A DNA stretch of 64,000 nucleotides, from assembly GCF_001590785.1 (NCBI RefSeq), contig NZ_LTAO01000023.1, forward strand, positions 125,142 to 189,141. The letters run 5' to 3'. The notes below the pieces were generated by a model that was not told where the DNA came from, ran no database searches, and was given only the letters and a program-made list of their open reading frames with translations. Origin of the DNA: Alkalihalobacillus trypoxylicola. Its GTDB lineage: Bacteria; Bacillota; Bacilli; Bacillales; Bacillaceae_D. The number at the start of each line of letters is the position of its first letter. The first letter of the stretch is position 1. This document shows, piece after piece, positions 14,721 through 24,813 of the stretch. Both the position numbers and the translations under genes were made by a program.

Positions 14721-17700
14721 TTAAACTAAAACATTCAATTCATCAAGTAGAATTCTAATTTCAACCTTTGTTCCATATTGACTAGAGGATTCTACGGTTA
14801 AAGTGCCATTTAAGTCGTCTACTCTTTCTTTCATTGTTTTCAAACCAAAGCCATAAATAAGCTGATCATTCCCTTGACCATTATCTATAACTTTAAGTAC
14901 GAGCTCTTGATTTTCTTCTAGTAAATAAATAGAAATATTTTCGCACTCTCCATGTCTTATTCCATTTGTAATCGCTTCTTTAAGTGCATGTATCAACATT
15001 TTTTTAGCTTTATTTGAGATATTTGGATTATAGACATCGAATTTCACTTCTATGACTATATCAGAGTTTTTTTCTACTTCCTTTACAATATTCTCCATCT
15101 CCTGCTGAAAATCATCTATTTCTTCTGAGGCAAATTCATTTAATAATTTAACGGATCTTCTTATTTCATTCAAACCTTTTCGAACTAAATCTTGAGTTAG
15201 ACCAACCTTTTCTAATGATTTTTGCGAGTCAACTGGGAATAATCTCTTTGCTGCCTCTGCTTGAACAATCGCTGTTGTTAATGTGTGACCCACATTATCA
15301 TGAATATCTCTTGCGATTCGGTTGCGTTCTTCTAAAACAGACTTAGTGGCTAAAGTTTCAGCCATCTCTTGCTGTGTTTTCTCTAAGTAGTACGTTCTTT
15401 CCTGTACTTTTTCTTCAAGTGATTCATTTAGATTTTTCATTTCATTGTAAAGTCTAGCATTCTCTATAGATATGGCTGCTTGTGTGCTTAATAACTGGAT
15501 CATCGTAATATGCTTTTCTGTAAAAGCGTAGCTTGCTAATTGATTTTCAAGATAGATAACACCAAACAATTCCTTCTTTCTAAATATAGGAATAACCATT
15601 ATTGATTTTGGCTGATTCTTTTGGAGATAAGGGTCTTGATTAAAACGATTTTCGACTTCTACATGATTAAAAATCGCTCCTCGCTGCATAGAAATCGTAT
15701 ATTGAATCATACTCTCAGGAATATGCTCATAATTATCAAGAGAAATAGAGTTCATCATTTTTGTCATGATTTGTCCATCCTCCACTTCTCCCTTAACTTC
15801 TATAAACAATTGTTTTGTTGACTGAAGCATCAATGTCCCTTTGTTCGCTCCTGCATTCTCCAGTACAATCTTCATAAGCTGGTGAAGCACATTTTCAATG
15901 ACGATTTCCTGAGATAATACTTGTGAAGCCCTTGCAATACTTACTGTATCAATGGATAGAGCATGTACAGGGTAAGAAGCTTCATAGCTAGGCGTAGCTT
16001 CTACATATGATTGCTTTTCTGCTAGTTCTAAATGATTGATTTCTACTAAGGAATAAGCTCCCCATATTTTAAAATAATCATTGGATTTTTTTCCTTCTTT
16101 AATACTTAGGGCTTGTCTTCCAGCCTCTAAATAAATTTGGCTCAATATTCGATAAATGAGCCCACAATGATGAACGGATTGAGAGGCTTTTGCTAAATTT
16201 GCAGCCGTATTTAATCGGTAAATTGCTTTTTCAAGTGAGCCCTTCATATAGAAGTAAATTCCTTCAACAAAATAATAACGATATCCAAAATTCTCCTTAG
16301 ACTGGCGACTCCATTTCCTTAAGAATTTACGATATTTTAGAACAATAGATAACCGATTTTTTAATTCTTTTTTACTTTGAACCTCGGCAAAGCATAAAGT
16401 AAGGCTATAATATAAACAAAAATCTGCTTGGCCAGCTCCAATTACACTGTTTCTCCCTTCAAATAAATGAAGACTTTTTTCAATTTCAATTAGACATTGC
16501 TCATATCTTTCATTAAAAAGATCGTAGAAAATTTTTTGTAACACAAAAAAGGTTAAGGTCGTTTCACTTGATTTTAATTTTTTGATAATCGAAGAAACAA
16601 GTGCGTCTATTTCTTGAAATTTCTCTGGAGATTTGTAGGGCTGCATAAGATATAATAATATCTTTTTCTGATAAGAGAAAAAGTTAACAAATTCATCTAG
16701 TTTAATTTGTTTCACTTTCGCTAAACTTTCATTAGCACAGTTTAATAATGTTTGTAATGGAGAACCTATCATCATATGGGTTTGAAATAACATAATCAAT
16801 GAACCACCCGCTACAATTAGGTTTCCCGCTTTTTTATTATATTCAAATGCTTTCATCAGAGTTGGGAGCTTATTTTGTAATGGCTCTCCCCAATGCTGAA
16901 GAAAACCTGCATAAATAAATAGTGATGCTCCATTAACATAGCCATCCTCTGAGTTCTTTTTTCTATTTAATGCCCACTTACTAATTTCATAAGCTTCAGA
17001 GTAATAACCCACTCCTTGGCTCAATATCATTGCATATTGTGCTAGCATGAGCTCTGAATTTTCATGGTTAAAGGATGGATATTGAATTTTCATCATTCTT
17101 AAAATATGTAGTGCATAAAGACCTCTGTTATAACCATATACAGCTATTCCCAATGGTTCTAGCATGGAAAAAACCATCTTATCAGACTCGGAATAGGACG
17201 GTAAATCCTCTGAATCAAACCCTTCTTTTTTTTCTAATTTATTTATTTTTCTTCTAACTGTTATGAAGTCGTATAGGATATGTGCCCAAATCATTCGTTT
17301 TGGAAAGGAATATTGTAATAACTCTAAGCCCTCTATGGCTGTTTTTAATACCTTTTCAGGTTCTAACAAATGATTGGTCATTTTTATTTCAAGCTGATAT
17401 ATATCTATTTTTTCTTTGGTTGATTTGGCTAAGGTCAGTAACTCTGACCCCATAGCATGAGCTTCTTCACTATTCGCTAAAGCATAATGGCAGCGAACCA
17501 TCTTTAATTTTAGTTGGAACAGCCATTCATCAGAAACGTTCGTATGCTTTTCTGACCACCTTAACCCAGTCTGTAAGTAAGTTAAAGCTGAGCTATAAGC
17601 GGAGGATTGGATAGAACGTGTACCCACCTGTAGGTTATATTCCATCATTTTTAATATTTGCTCTTGGTTTAGCACTAATAAAAAAGCGTGATTTAAATGT

Positions 17701-19829
17701 TCAACAGCTTCATACGGAACACTATGCTCATTAGGCGATACGGCCAAAATCGTCTCCCCAATTTTTTTATGATAATGACTTCTCTCGTCGCTTTCCAAAT
17801 TTTCATACAGAAGTTGCCAAACACTATCTTTAATAAATTGAATTTGCTCTATATTTTGCTCTTCATCCCATTTAGTCATTCTAATAATGCCTAGCTCTTC
17901 TAGCTTTTGTAAATCAAAGTCAATCAGCTCTTTCTTAATATCTAAACCATTGTATAAAATGAACGTATCAACTTGAAAACCTACACAAGAACAATAATCA
18001 ATGATTATTTTAGCAGTGCTAGATAGTTGTTGTATTTTCGTAAGAGTTTGCTGAAAGTATCCTTCATTTACCATCGGCCATTGAATATTCTGTTCTACAA
18101 ACATCCATTCACCTTGTAAATGATTAAAAGAAAATAAATTAGCATTATGTAAATACATGAGCGTTTGTTGAATGAGTGAGAAGTTTCCACCAGTAATATG
18201 ATAGATTTCTTTTAATTTCTCCAAGCTCATTTTACTTTTTATATTAAAGGATTCTTGTAGCCAAGAAAGCGTCTGTCGTTCAGAGATTGGAGCTAGAACC
18301 ATTTTTTTAGCAGCAAACTCTCCTTTTTCTAAATATGAAAGCATGTTAACTTCTTTTGATTCTAAATGAGCTTGATATGAGAATAAAAACCCAATATACG
18401 GATAGTTCGTTAAATTAGGGTCATCCATAAATAATTCATAGCTTGCTTTATCTACCCATTGAAAATTATCAATGAGAATAAAAGTAGGTTTCTTTTGATT
18501 GGAAAAACATTGAAGTAGAATAGATAGTAAATTACGAAAATTGGGTTGATTATTTGAGAATACCGTTGTTTGACGTTTTAATGGCGGGTCAACAATTAAA
18601 TAAAGATCAGTAAAAATTTCGCCTATTAAAGGAAGTGCGTCTCCTAAGCCTTCCTCAAATATTTTTTTCCATTTATCTTTTTCTTGCTGACCTTTTGTCA
18701 TAATCTGTGTTATAAAATCAGAGAAACCTTTAATAATAGCATGATATGGTTGGTGCTGTTGGCCTTTTAAATAACTTCCATAAAAAAATTGAACCTCATT
18801 ATTTGTTCTATTCATAACCTCATCTAACAAGGCCGTTTTCCCAATTCCTTCTTCTCCTTCAAGTAAAACAACATCCGATTCACCTTTACTTAATTTAGAG
18901 AAAATTTGCTTTAAAGAATGAATTTGCTTTTCTCTACCTTTAATATTCGATGAGAATTGCATTTTAGATAATGCTTCATCCTTGCTTAATCGTAATTTAG
19001 TTTGTCCTAATTTAACTGCCTCTCGCATGACATGACAATCTTTCAAGATTCCAGACGAGCTTTGATAGCGATTATCTGGATTTTTTTCAAGCATTTTCAT
19101 AATCATTTTCGATAAAAATGGAGGAAATAAAGGATGGAGGACGTGAGGTAATTCGGGTTTTTGACTAATATGGGCATGGATAAGCTCCATTTCTTCTTTT
19201 TCCCGAAAAGGCCTGACACCTACTGACCATTCATATAATAAAATTCCTAATGAATAAAAATCGCTTCGATGATCAACTAACCTTTCCACTCTTCCCGTTT
19301 GTTCTGGAGAGATATAGGAAGCCATTTCTTTCATTCTAATTAAAGGCATTAAATGTAGGTTTTTATCATTCATGCAGTAACGAAAATCTGATAAGAGAAT
19401 GCTATTAGTAGAGGATTGAATAACAAGAGAAGTAGGATTAATTCCTTGATGAATATAGTCATGCTGATGCAGCTCTGCTAAACCTTTTACAAAATCACTC
19501 AATATTTTAATAAACTCTAAATCCAGCAAGCTTTTCGTCTTCATATAATCCTTTAATAAAACATAGCCTTCGTCAGGAGCTATTAAATAAGGTTTATGTC
19601 GCTGACTATTTTCATAATGAAGCTGAAAAGGCACTCCCCCACCAGACTTTTTTAATAAGAAGCAAATTTCTTCTGTTTGTTTCATTGTTTTCAACTGTAA
19701 ATCGGTTGTTTGGTAAAGTAAGGATGTCTTTATTAACACAGGTTGATTGCTATCCTCTTGGACCGCTCGGTAAAATATTAAATCCTCTTCTTGAACCAGC
19801 TTTTCAATAAAATGAAAACCTTCAATCAT
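14721..19829 (-). CDS. Giant hybrid sensor: pseudokinase - AAA/STAND ATPase - helical repeats - GAF - NarL-type histidine kinase
   Basis: This 1702-residue protein opens with a Ser/Thr kinase-like domain (1-265) whose catalytic loop is degenerate: IHQGINPTSLVI replaces HRDLKPxN, and DFR replaces DFG. It is therefore probably a pseudokinase. An AAA/STAND ATPase follows, with Walker A GEEGIGKTALL near 326 and Walker B FILIDNFQWVD near 453. A long alpha-helical TPR-like region spans about 600-1270, and a GAF domain about 1310-1450. A coiled coil leads to a HisKA_3 domain (RNRIARDIHDNVGHTL, His near 1513) and a HATPase domain ending at the C-terminus. The final histidine kinase presumably phosphorylates the LuxR-type regulator encoded 39 bp upstream. 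No membrane segment is visible, so it should sense a cytoplasmic signal. The ligand is unknown. Confidence 0.88.
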   Translation of the reverse strand: MIEGFHFIEKLVQEEDLIFYRAVQEDSNQPVLIKTSLLYQTTDLQLKTMKQTEEICFLLKKSGGGVPFQLHYENSQRHKPYLIAPDEGYVLLKDYMKTKSLLDLEFIKILSDFVKGLAELHQHDYIHQGINPTSLVIQSSTNSILLSDFRYCMNDKNLHLMPLIRMKEMASYISPEQTGRVERLVDHRSDFYSLGILLYEWSVGVRPFREKEEMELIHAHISQKPELPHVLHPLFPPFLSKMIMKMLEKNPDNRYQSSSGILKDCHVMREAVKLGQTKLRLSKDEALSKMQFSSNIKGREKQIHSLKQIFSKLSKGESDVVLLEGEEGIGKTALLDEVMNRTNNEVQFFYGSYLKGQQHQPYHAIIKGFSDFITQIMTKGQQEKDKWKKIFEEGLGDALPLIGEIFTDLYLIVDPPLKRQTTVFSNNQPNFRNLLSILLQCFSNQKKPTFILIDNFQWVDKASYELFMDDPNLTNYPYIGFLFSYQAHLESKEVNMLSYLEKGEFAAKKMVLAPISERQTLSWLQESFNIKSKMSLEKLKEIYHITGGNFSLIQQTLMYLHNANLFSFNHLQGEWMFVEQNIQWPMVNEGYFQQTLTKIQQLSSTAKIIIDYCSCVGFQVDTFILYNGLDIKKELIDFDLQKLEELGIIRMTKWDEEQNIEQIQFIKDSVWQLLYENLESDERSHYHKKIGETILAVSPNEHSVPYEAVEHLNHAFLLVLNQEQILKMMEYNLQVGTRSIQSSAYSSALTYLQTGLRWSEKHTNVSDEWLFQLKLKMVRCHYALANSEEAHAMGSELLTLAKSTKEKIDIYQLEIKMTNHLLEPEKVLKTAIEGLELLQYSFPKRMIWAHILYDFITVRRKINKLEKKEGFDSEDLPSYSESDKMVFSMLEPLGIAVYGYNRGLYALHILRMMKIQYPSFNHENSELMLAQYAMILSQGVGYYSEAYEISKWALNRKKNSEDGYVNGASLFIYAGFLQHWGEPLQNKLPTLMKAFEYNKKAGNLIVAGGSLIMLFQTHMMIGSPLQTLLNCANESLAKVKQIKLDEFVNFFSYQKKILLYLMQPYKSPEKFQEIDALVSSIIKKLKSSETTLTFFVLQKIFYDLFNERYEQCLIEIEKSLHLFEGRNSVIGAGQADFCLYYSLTLCFAEVQSKKELKNRLSIVLKYRKFLRKWSRQSKENFGYRYYFVEGIYFYMKGSLEKAIYRLNTAANLAKASQSVHHCGLIYRILSQIYLEAGRQALSIKEGKKSNDYFKIWGAYSLVEINHLELAEKQSYVEATPSYEASYPVHALSIDTVSIARASQVLSQEIVIENVLHQLMKIVLENAGANKGTLMLQSTKQLFIEVKGEVEDGQIMTKMMNSISLDNYEHIPESMIQYTISMQRGAIFNHVEVENRFNQDPYLQKNQPKSIMVIPIFRKKELFGVIYLENQLASYAFTEKHITMIQLLSTQAAISIENARLYNEMKNLNESLEEKVQERTYYLEKTQQEMAETLATKSVLEERNRIARDIHDNVGHTLTTAIVQAEAAKRLFPVDSQKSLEKVGLTQDLVRKGLNEIRRSVKLLNEFASEEIDDFQQEMENIVKEVEKNSDIVIEVKFDVYNPNISNKAKKMLIHALKEAITNGIRHGECENISIYLLEENQELVLKVIDNGQGNDQLIYGFGLKTMKERVDDLNGTLTVESSSQYGTKVEIRILLDELNVLV

Positions 19830-19868
19830 TTTAACAGCCCCCTATACCCCGTTAGAGAAAGATGTACA

Positions 19869-20540
19869 TTATTTTTTGAAATTGTTTAAATAGACAACCG
19901 CCTTTGCTCGACCATTGACACCGATTTTACTATATATTTCACTTATGTAATTTTTTACTGTTCCTTCACTAATAAATAAGCTTTCAGCAATTTTTTTATT
20001 ACTAAAGCCCTGTGCTAGTAAATCGGCCACTTCCATTTCTCGATTTGAAAATTGTATTCCTTCTTGCTTTAAATATTGATGAAAGACTTGATGTTGATCA
20101 CTGTCTTTAGCATTTGTACTAACTAATTTTTTGACAAGCTTTTGAGCAATTGTATGTGGAATCATTAACTGTCCCGATGCAGCATTTCGAATCGACTGAA
20201 TGAGTTGATCATAGTTCATATCTTTCATTAAGAATCCATCCGCTCCATGTAAAAAGCTTGAAATGATATAATCATCATCAGCGAATGTTGTTAAGATTAA
20301 TACTCGAACCTGCTCACTCTCTTTTTTAATTTCTATTAAACTTTCAATTCCGTTCATACTAGGCATCTGTATATCCATCAAAATTAAATCAGGTTGACTT
20401 TGTCTCGCCATTTTAATAGCTTCACTTCCATTGTTGGCAGTTGCCACAACCGTCATATCGTCTTCAAGGTCAATGATTGTTTTTAAACCTTCCCTCATTA
20501 ACGTTTGGTCATCAACTATCAGAATTTTTAGCTTATTCAT
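19869..20540 (-). CDS. NarL/LuxR-type response regulator, partner of the giant histidine kinase
   Basis: The protein has a receiver domain (KILIVDDQTLMREGLKTII; phospho-acceptor Asp in LILMDIQMPSMNG; Lys in DGFLMKDMN) and a C-terminal LuxR helix-turn-helix (FSNREMEVADLLAQGFSNKK). I start it at the ATG at 20538-20540, giving 223 residues, because AAGGGTGG lies 11 bases upstream. A longer frame to 20603 would begin inside repeat element locus 3 and lacks support. It is the first gene of a two-gene operon with the giant kinase. Its promoter must lie within or beside the repeat element. Confidence 0.9.
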   Translation of the reverse strand: MNKLKILIVDDQTLMREGLKTIIDLEDDMTVVATANNGSEAIKMARQSQPDLILMDIQMPSMNGIESLIEIKKESEQVRVLILTTFADDDYIISSFLHGADGFLMKDMNYDQLIQSIRNAASGQLMIPHTIAQKLVKKLVSTNAKDSDQHQVFHQYLKQEGIQFSNREMEVADLLAQGFSNKKIAESLFISEGTVKNYISEIYSKIGVNGRAKAVVYLNNFKK

Positions 20541-20578
20541 TTCATCATTAACCACCCTTATAAAAAAATAAAAAAGCT

Positions 20579-20849
20579 TATATGAATCAATTTCATCATT
20601 CATATTTTATAATGAAAACGGAACGATTAGGTTTTTGATTTTCACTTTAGGTAGATGCTTTCGGCTTGTCTTCAGCTAACTCTGACTACGCAGAGCTTCG
20701 TCAGAGTGGATCTTCAGACTGCGCTGATCCTTTGGGAGTCACTACCTACCGTTACAATCAATAAGTTAGTTCACAGATATTCAAAACATTTTTATAATAA
20801 CCGTTTGGTTCAAATCACTTATAGAGCAATGATGAAATTCACTCATATA
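20579..20849 (+). repeat. Interspersed repeat element, locus 3 (one core, both ends present)
   Basis: This copy has the best preserved ends. Left TATATGAATCAATTTCATC and right (rc) TATATGAGTGAATTTCATC match at 20 of 22 positions when extended to the shared CATT. The core lacks six bases (CCCAAG) after GATGCTTT, which removes one stem arm. It lies about 40 bp upstream of the LuxR-type regulator start, in the opposite orientation, so it occupies that gene's promoter region. Confidence 0.9.
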
Positions 20850-21080
20850 TATACTATACTTATATTTGTAAATTTAATGTACTATAAGTTTCCATCTTGA
20901 TCAATTTGTTATTTAAACATTACATAATCAGGGGATTCCGAGATTCACTTCTTTACTTCTATAAACGCCCACGATTACCATAAGTTTTTTACCATAATAA
21001 ACGACTCGAAAGTATTCTTATTGTACACTCTCATTTAAACAGCTGTTTGCATCTAGTCTTAGTAGGAATAAAGCATAAAA
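20850..21080. other. Intergenic spacer after repeat locus 3
   Basis: AT-rich sequence between the repeat and the dipeptidase terminator. No frame with a start signal, no structured RNA and no clear operator was recognised. Confidence 0.35.
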
Positions 21081-21117
21081 AAACAACACCTAGACTTTTT
21101 TGTCTGAGATGTTGTTT
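21081..21117 (-). terminator. Terminator of the dipeptidase gene
   Basis: Arms AAACAACACCTAGAC and GTCTGAGATGTTGTTT pair almost fully around a T6 loop. On the minus strand the hairpin is followed by a T-rich run (TTTTATGC). Confidence 0.75.
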
Positions 21118-21144
21118 CATTTATTAAAGCTCACCAATCAGTAT

Positions 21145-22524
21145 TTATTTTTTTGCTGATATCTGATTTACATCCTCTAAAAAATGACAAATAGTCAATA
21201 GACCTTTATCAAAGTTTTCTAGGTGAAAATGCTCATTTGGTGCGTGAAAATTTTCAGTTGGTAAACCAAAACCCATTAAAATAATCGGCATTTTTAATAT
21301 TCGATCAAAGGTTTCAACAACAGGTATAGACCCCCCCATACGTGTAAAAGCAACGGGAACGTTATAAACCTTTTCATAAGCGTTTGCTGCAATTTTAAAA
21401 GCTTCGTTCTCTACAGGAGCAGCAAATGGCTTACCTGAATCAAATCTGGTTGTCGTAATGGTTACACCAGCAGGCTTATTTTTTTCAATGTGATTTTCAA
21501 TGAGTGTGGCTATCTGATCAGGATCTTGATCGGGTACAAGTCGGCAAGTTATTTTCGCATGTGCTTCTGAAGGGATAACCGTTTTTACACCCTCCCCTTG
21601 AAAGCCACCATAAATTCCATTGATTTCTAAAGTTGGTCTAACCCATGTTCTTTCTAGCATCGTGTAACCTTTTTCTCCAAAAAGCTCAACGACTTCTAAT
21701 TCTTTTTTTACTATCTCTTCATCATAGTTTAACTCTTCTAGCTGCTTTCTTTCGTTAGGTAATAAATCCTGAACTTGATCATAGAATCCTTCAATTAAGA
21801 TTTTTCCCTCTTCATCTCTCATTGAATTTAATAACTGAACAAGGGCGTGTACCGAATTTTGAACTCCTCCACCATAAAGCCCTGAATGAAGGTCTCCTTT
21901 CGCTCCTTTTACATCGATTTGTATGGAGCTTAGTCCTCTTAAACCCGTACAAATAGCAGGACGGCCCTTTTCAAGCATAGGTGTATCAGAAATCACTAAT
22001 ACATCTGCCTTTAACAACTCTTGATTTTCTTCAACAAAGCTATCTAAATGGATACTTCCTACTTCTTCTTCGCCTTCAATTAAAAACTTTACATTTACAG
22101 GTAGCTTACCTTTTGTCTTTAATAACGCTTCAATTGCCTTCATATGCATAAAGGTCTGGCCCTTATCATCACTAGCACCTCTTGCGAATATTTTCCCATC
22201 TCTAATATCAGGCTCAAAAGGTGGTGTTTCCCACAGCTCGATAGGGTCAACCGGCTGTACATCATAATGGCCATAAATAAGAATAGTTGGCTTGTCCTCT
22301 GCATGGAGCCATTCACCGTATACGACGGGATGACCTCCTGTTTCTAGTATGCAGACTTTATCTAAGCCAGTATCATTCAGTGATTGTTCAATCCATTTTG
22401 CAGCAGCTCTTACATCTTCTTTGTGCTCAGATAAGGCACTCACAGAAGGGATTTGTAAAAACTTAGTTAGCTCATTTAAATGCTGTGTTCGATTCTTTTT
22501 TAGGTATTCCTCTAAAGCTTTCAT
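21145..22524 (-). CDS. M20 family dipeptidase/carboxypeptidase
   Basis: The 459-residue enzyme carries M20 signatures: ILIYGHYDVQPVDP (Zn ligand His, Asp), GRGASDDKGQ-like IFARGASDDKGQTFMH, IEGEEEVGSIHLD (catalytic Glu pair) and a terminal NEHFHLENFDKG with the last His ligand. The dimerisation lid lies between. It probably cleaves dipeptides or short peptides in the cytoplasm with two metal ions. I start at the ATG at 22522-22524, which has AAGGA eight bases upstream; a frame nine codons longer lacks a site. It is monocistronic. Confidence 0.88.
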   Translation of the reverse strand: MKALEEYLKKNRTQHLNELTKFLQIPSVSALSEHKEDVRAAAKWIEQSLNDTGLDKVCILETGGHPVVYGEWLHAEDKPTILIYGHYDVQPVDPIELWETPPFEPDIRDGKIFARGASDDKGQTFMHMKAIEALLKTKGKLPVNVKFLIEGEEEVGSIHLDSFVEENQELLKADVLVISDTPMLEKGRPAICTGLRGLSSIQIDVKGAKGDLHSGLYGGGVQNSVHALVQLLNSMRDEEGKILIEGFYDQVQDLLPNERKQLEELNYDEEIVKKELEVVELFGEKGYTMLERTWVRPTLEINGIYGGFQGEGVKTVIPSEAHAKITCRLVPDQDPDQIATLIENHIEKNKPAGVTITTTRFDSGKPFAAPVENEAFKIAANAYEKVYNVPVAFTRMGGSIPVVETFDRILKMPIILMGFGLPTENFHAPNEHFHLENFDKGLLTICHFLEDVNQISAKK

Positions 22525-22756
22525 GCTATCATTCCTTTCGCTACTTATCACCTCTATAGTTTATCACAGAAATGTAATAGGACTTCATTGATGTGCCAAT
22601 ATGACTTCTTTATAATATACGAAAGGAGCTTTTCATATATACGATGAAACGACTATTACATAGAAAATGTTAAAATAGTATTCATACCAAAAAGTAAGCT
22701 ACTCTTAACATCATTTTGTTACGAGTCGAACTGAATAAACTTAGGGAGGTAATCAT

Positions 22757-23950
22757 ATGACTGCATTTGAATTAAAAGAATTTGGAGAGAAGCACTTTAA
22801 CGAAGCCCTCGATTTAGCAGAATACGCCTTTCAAAATAAATTCACTCCAGAGGAACGAAAGAAAAAGAACGAACTCGCTAAATATGGAACTCACTATGGA
22901 GTATTTTACGAGGAACAGCTTGCGGCCCGACTATTTTTATTAGAATTAAACATCCAACTGTTCGATCAACAAATAAAAATGGGTGGTATTTCTACCGTAG
23001 CCACCTACCCTGAATTCAGAAGAAATGGCTTAGTCAAAAAGCTCCTTCATCATAGCTTGGTCGAGATGAAAAAGAAGGGCATTTTCGTGTCATACCTTCA
23101 CCCTTTTTCTATCCCATTTTATCGTAAGTTCGGGTGGGAATTATTTGCTAATTACATTCACTACACTTTAGGAAAATCACAATTTCCTTCTAGAGAAAGC
23201 TTAAAGGGATCGATAAGACGCTCTACTATAGAGGACCTAGATATTAGAAAAGTCTATCAAGAGTATGTGTCTAATCATCCTGGCAATTTAATACGTGATC
23301 ATATTTGGTGGGCAAAAAGGTTGCAATCGAAATGGGAAAATCATGAGGTAGCTATTTCATACGATGAAAGCAAGAGACCAAGCGGATACCTCATATACAA
23401 AATTAAAGACAACGGTATGAAAGTGGAAGAATTGATTTATTTAAATGAAGACTCACGAATTGACTTATTTAGCTTTATGAGTCAGCATGATTCAATGCTT
23501 GAAGAAATTACGTTCAAACGACCTCATACGGATGAAATGGCTCCTCTCTTACCAGATCCAAGAGTTCAGCAAGAAATTCATCCATTTTTTATGGCACGAA
23601 TTGTTGATGTCGTTGGATTTCTTGAGCTATACCCTTTCAAAGGGACCATTCCAAAGGAAAAAGCTCTCTACTTCCACATAGAGGATCCCTTTTGCGAATG
23701 GAATGATGGCTATTTTTCATTACATCATGAAAATGAAAAAGTTCATATAACAAAAATATCTCAAGAACAGGTTTCAAATAATGATGTTATCACTATTTCC
23801 ATTAATGATTTAACCTTACTATTATTTGGCTGTCAAACACTTTCACAGTTACATAATCGAAGAAAACTAAGAGCATCAAAAGAACAACTCTCTATTCTAC
23901 AAACCCTATTACCAGAATTAACAAAACCTGAATTTATTGACTTCTTCTAA
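22757..23950 (+). CDS. GNAT acetyltransferase of the Eis-like (two GNAT lobes plus SCP2-like) family
   Basis: The 397-residue protein starts with a GNAT domain with the acetyl-CoA loop STVATYPEFRRNGLVKKLL (about residue 76), then HPFSIPFYRKFGWEL, typical of Eis/Acetyltransf_9 proteins. A second degenerate GNAT lobe and a C-terminal sterol-carrier-like domain follow. Eis homologues acetylate amines on aminoglycosides, polyamines or proteins; the target here is unknown. GGGAGG lies seven bases before the ATG. It stands alone, divergent from the dipeptidase gene. Confidence 0.82.
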   Translation: MTAFELKEFGEKHFNEALDLAEYAFQNKFTPEERKKKNELAKYGTHYGVFYEEQLAARLFLLELNIQLFDQQIKMGGISTVATYPEFRRNGLVKKLLHHSLVEMKKKGIFVSYLHPFSIPFYRKFGWELFANYIHYTLGKSQFPSRESLKGSIRRSTIEDLDIRKVYQEYVSNHPGNLIRDHIWWAKRLQSKWENHEVAISYDESKRPSGYLIYKIKDNGMKVEELIYLNEDSRIDLFSFMSQHDSMLEEITFKRPHTDEMAPLLPDPRVQQEIHPFFMARIVDVVGFLELYPFKGTIPKEKALYFHIEDPFCEWNDGYFSLHHENEKVHITKISQEQVSNNDVITISINDLTLLLFGCQTLSQLHNRRKLRASKEQLSILQTLLPELTKPEFIDFF

Positions 23951-24348
23951 ACAAGATGAATTGGACTTAGACTCTATTAAAGGAATGAGTGACTTATCAG
24001 TTTTTTGGATGACTTCACTTTCCATAGAAGTGCACGAGTACAGGAATATAGGTACATCTCTTTCTTGTTGCATTCATCCATCTATTTGTTTGTACATTTC
24101 GGATTCAAATCACAACATAATGAATAGAGTATTACAACTAATAATCTATAAATAACGAGGCTTTCCTGAAAACTAGGTAAGCTTTTTTTTTTTATAAAAA
24201 TACGATTAGCTTAATCCTTGTTAATGACTATACCTATCCATTCTTATACACTAAATATATAATCTCAAACATTCTTTGATACAAGTAAAACGATTTAAAC
24301 ACATTCCATATTGCCAAACAATTATACTAAATAGAGGCGGAGGTTTAA
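23951..24348. other. Intergenic region holding a terminator; otherwise empty
   Basis: A short frame at the start of this stretch overlaps the GNAT gene and lacks a ribosome binding site. Apart from the hairpin at 24160-24182 I see no gene or clear regulatory sequence. Confidence 0.4.
24160..24193 (+). terminator. Terminator downstream of the GNAT gene
   Basis: Arms GCTTTCCT (24160-24167) and AGGTAAGC (24175-24182) with one mismatch, followed by a run of 11 T. Confidence 0.75.
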
Positions 24349-24813
24349 ATGAACATTAAAATGGATCTTAACGACAAATATGAAGAAACGACCGTTGTAA
24401 TTCAAGCTAGAGAATGGTCAGCCGAGTTGGAATCTTTGGTCAAGCAATTAAATAACACAACTACAAAACGTATTGTCGGTGTTAGTGAAAATCAATCTAT
24501 TTTGCTTGATCCTACTGAAATTGACTATGTTTATGCTGAAAAAAGAAAAGTGTTTGCAGCGACTATATCAAAACAGAATATTGAAGTAAAAATGAAATTG
24601 TATGAAATGGAAGAGATTCTTAAGTATCAACGTTTTACACGTTTTTCAAAATCAGTCATTGGTAACATCGAACACATTAAGCGCTTTGAATTAGCGTTCA
24701 ATGGAAATTTGAGAATTCACTTTAAGTCAGGAAATAAAGAGTATGTGAATAGAAAGTATGTAGCACCACTAAAGGAATATTTAACGATGGGAGGTAGTAT
24801 AAATGTTCGGTGA
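24349..24813 (+). CDS. LytTR-domain transcriptional regulator
   Basis: A 154-residue protein with a short N-terminal region and a C-terminal LytTR DNA-binding domain (residues 55-150): QSILLDPTEIDYVYAEKRKV, then FTRFSKSVIGNIEHIKRF and NGNLRIHFKSGNKEYVNRKY. There is no receiver domain, so it is the stand-alone type usually encoded next to a DUF3021 membrane protein that controls it. Here the DUF3021 gene overlaps its 3' end by 11 bases. GGCGGAGG precedes the ATG. It probably regulates its own operon, but no operator was identified. Confidence 0.88.
   Translation: MNIKMDLNDKYEETTVVIQAREWSAELESLVKQLNNTTTKRIVGVSENQSILLDPTEIDYVYAEKRKVFAATISKQNIEVKMKLYEMEEILKYQRFTRFSKSVIGNIEHIKRFELAFNGNLRIHFKSGNKEYVNRKYVAPLKEYLTMGGSINVR

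Noticed and set aside
23937-24155. 72-codon frame overlapping the end of the GNAT gene
   Set aside because: No ribosome binding site and no recognisable protein features.
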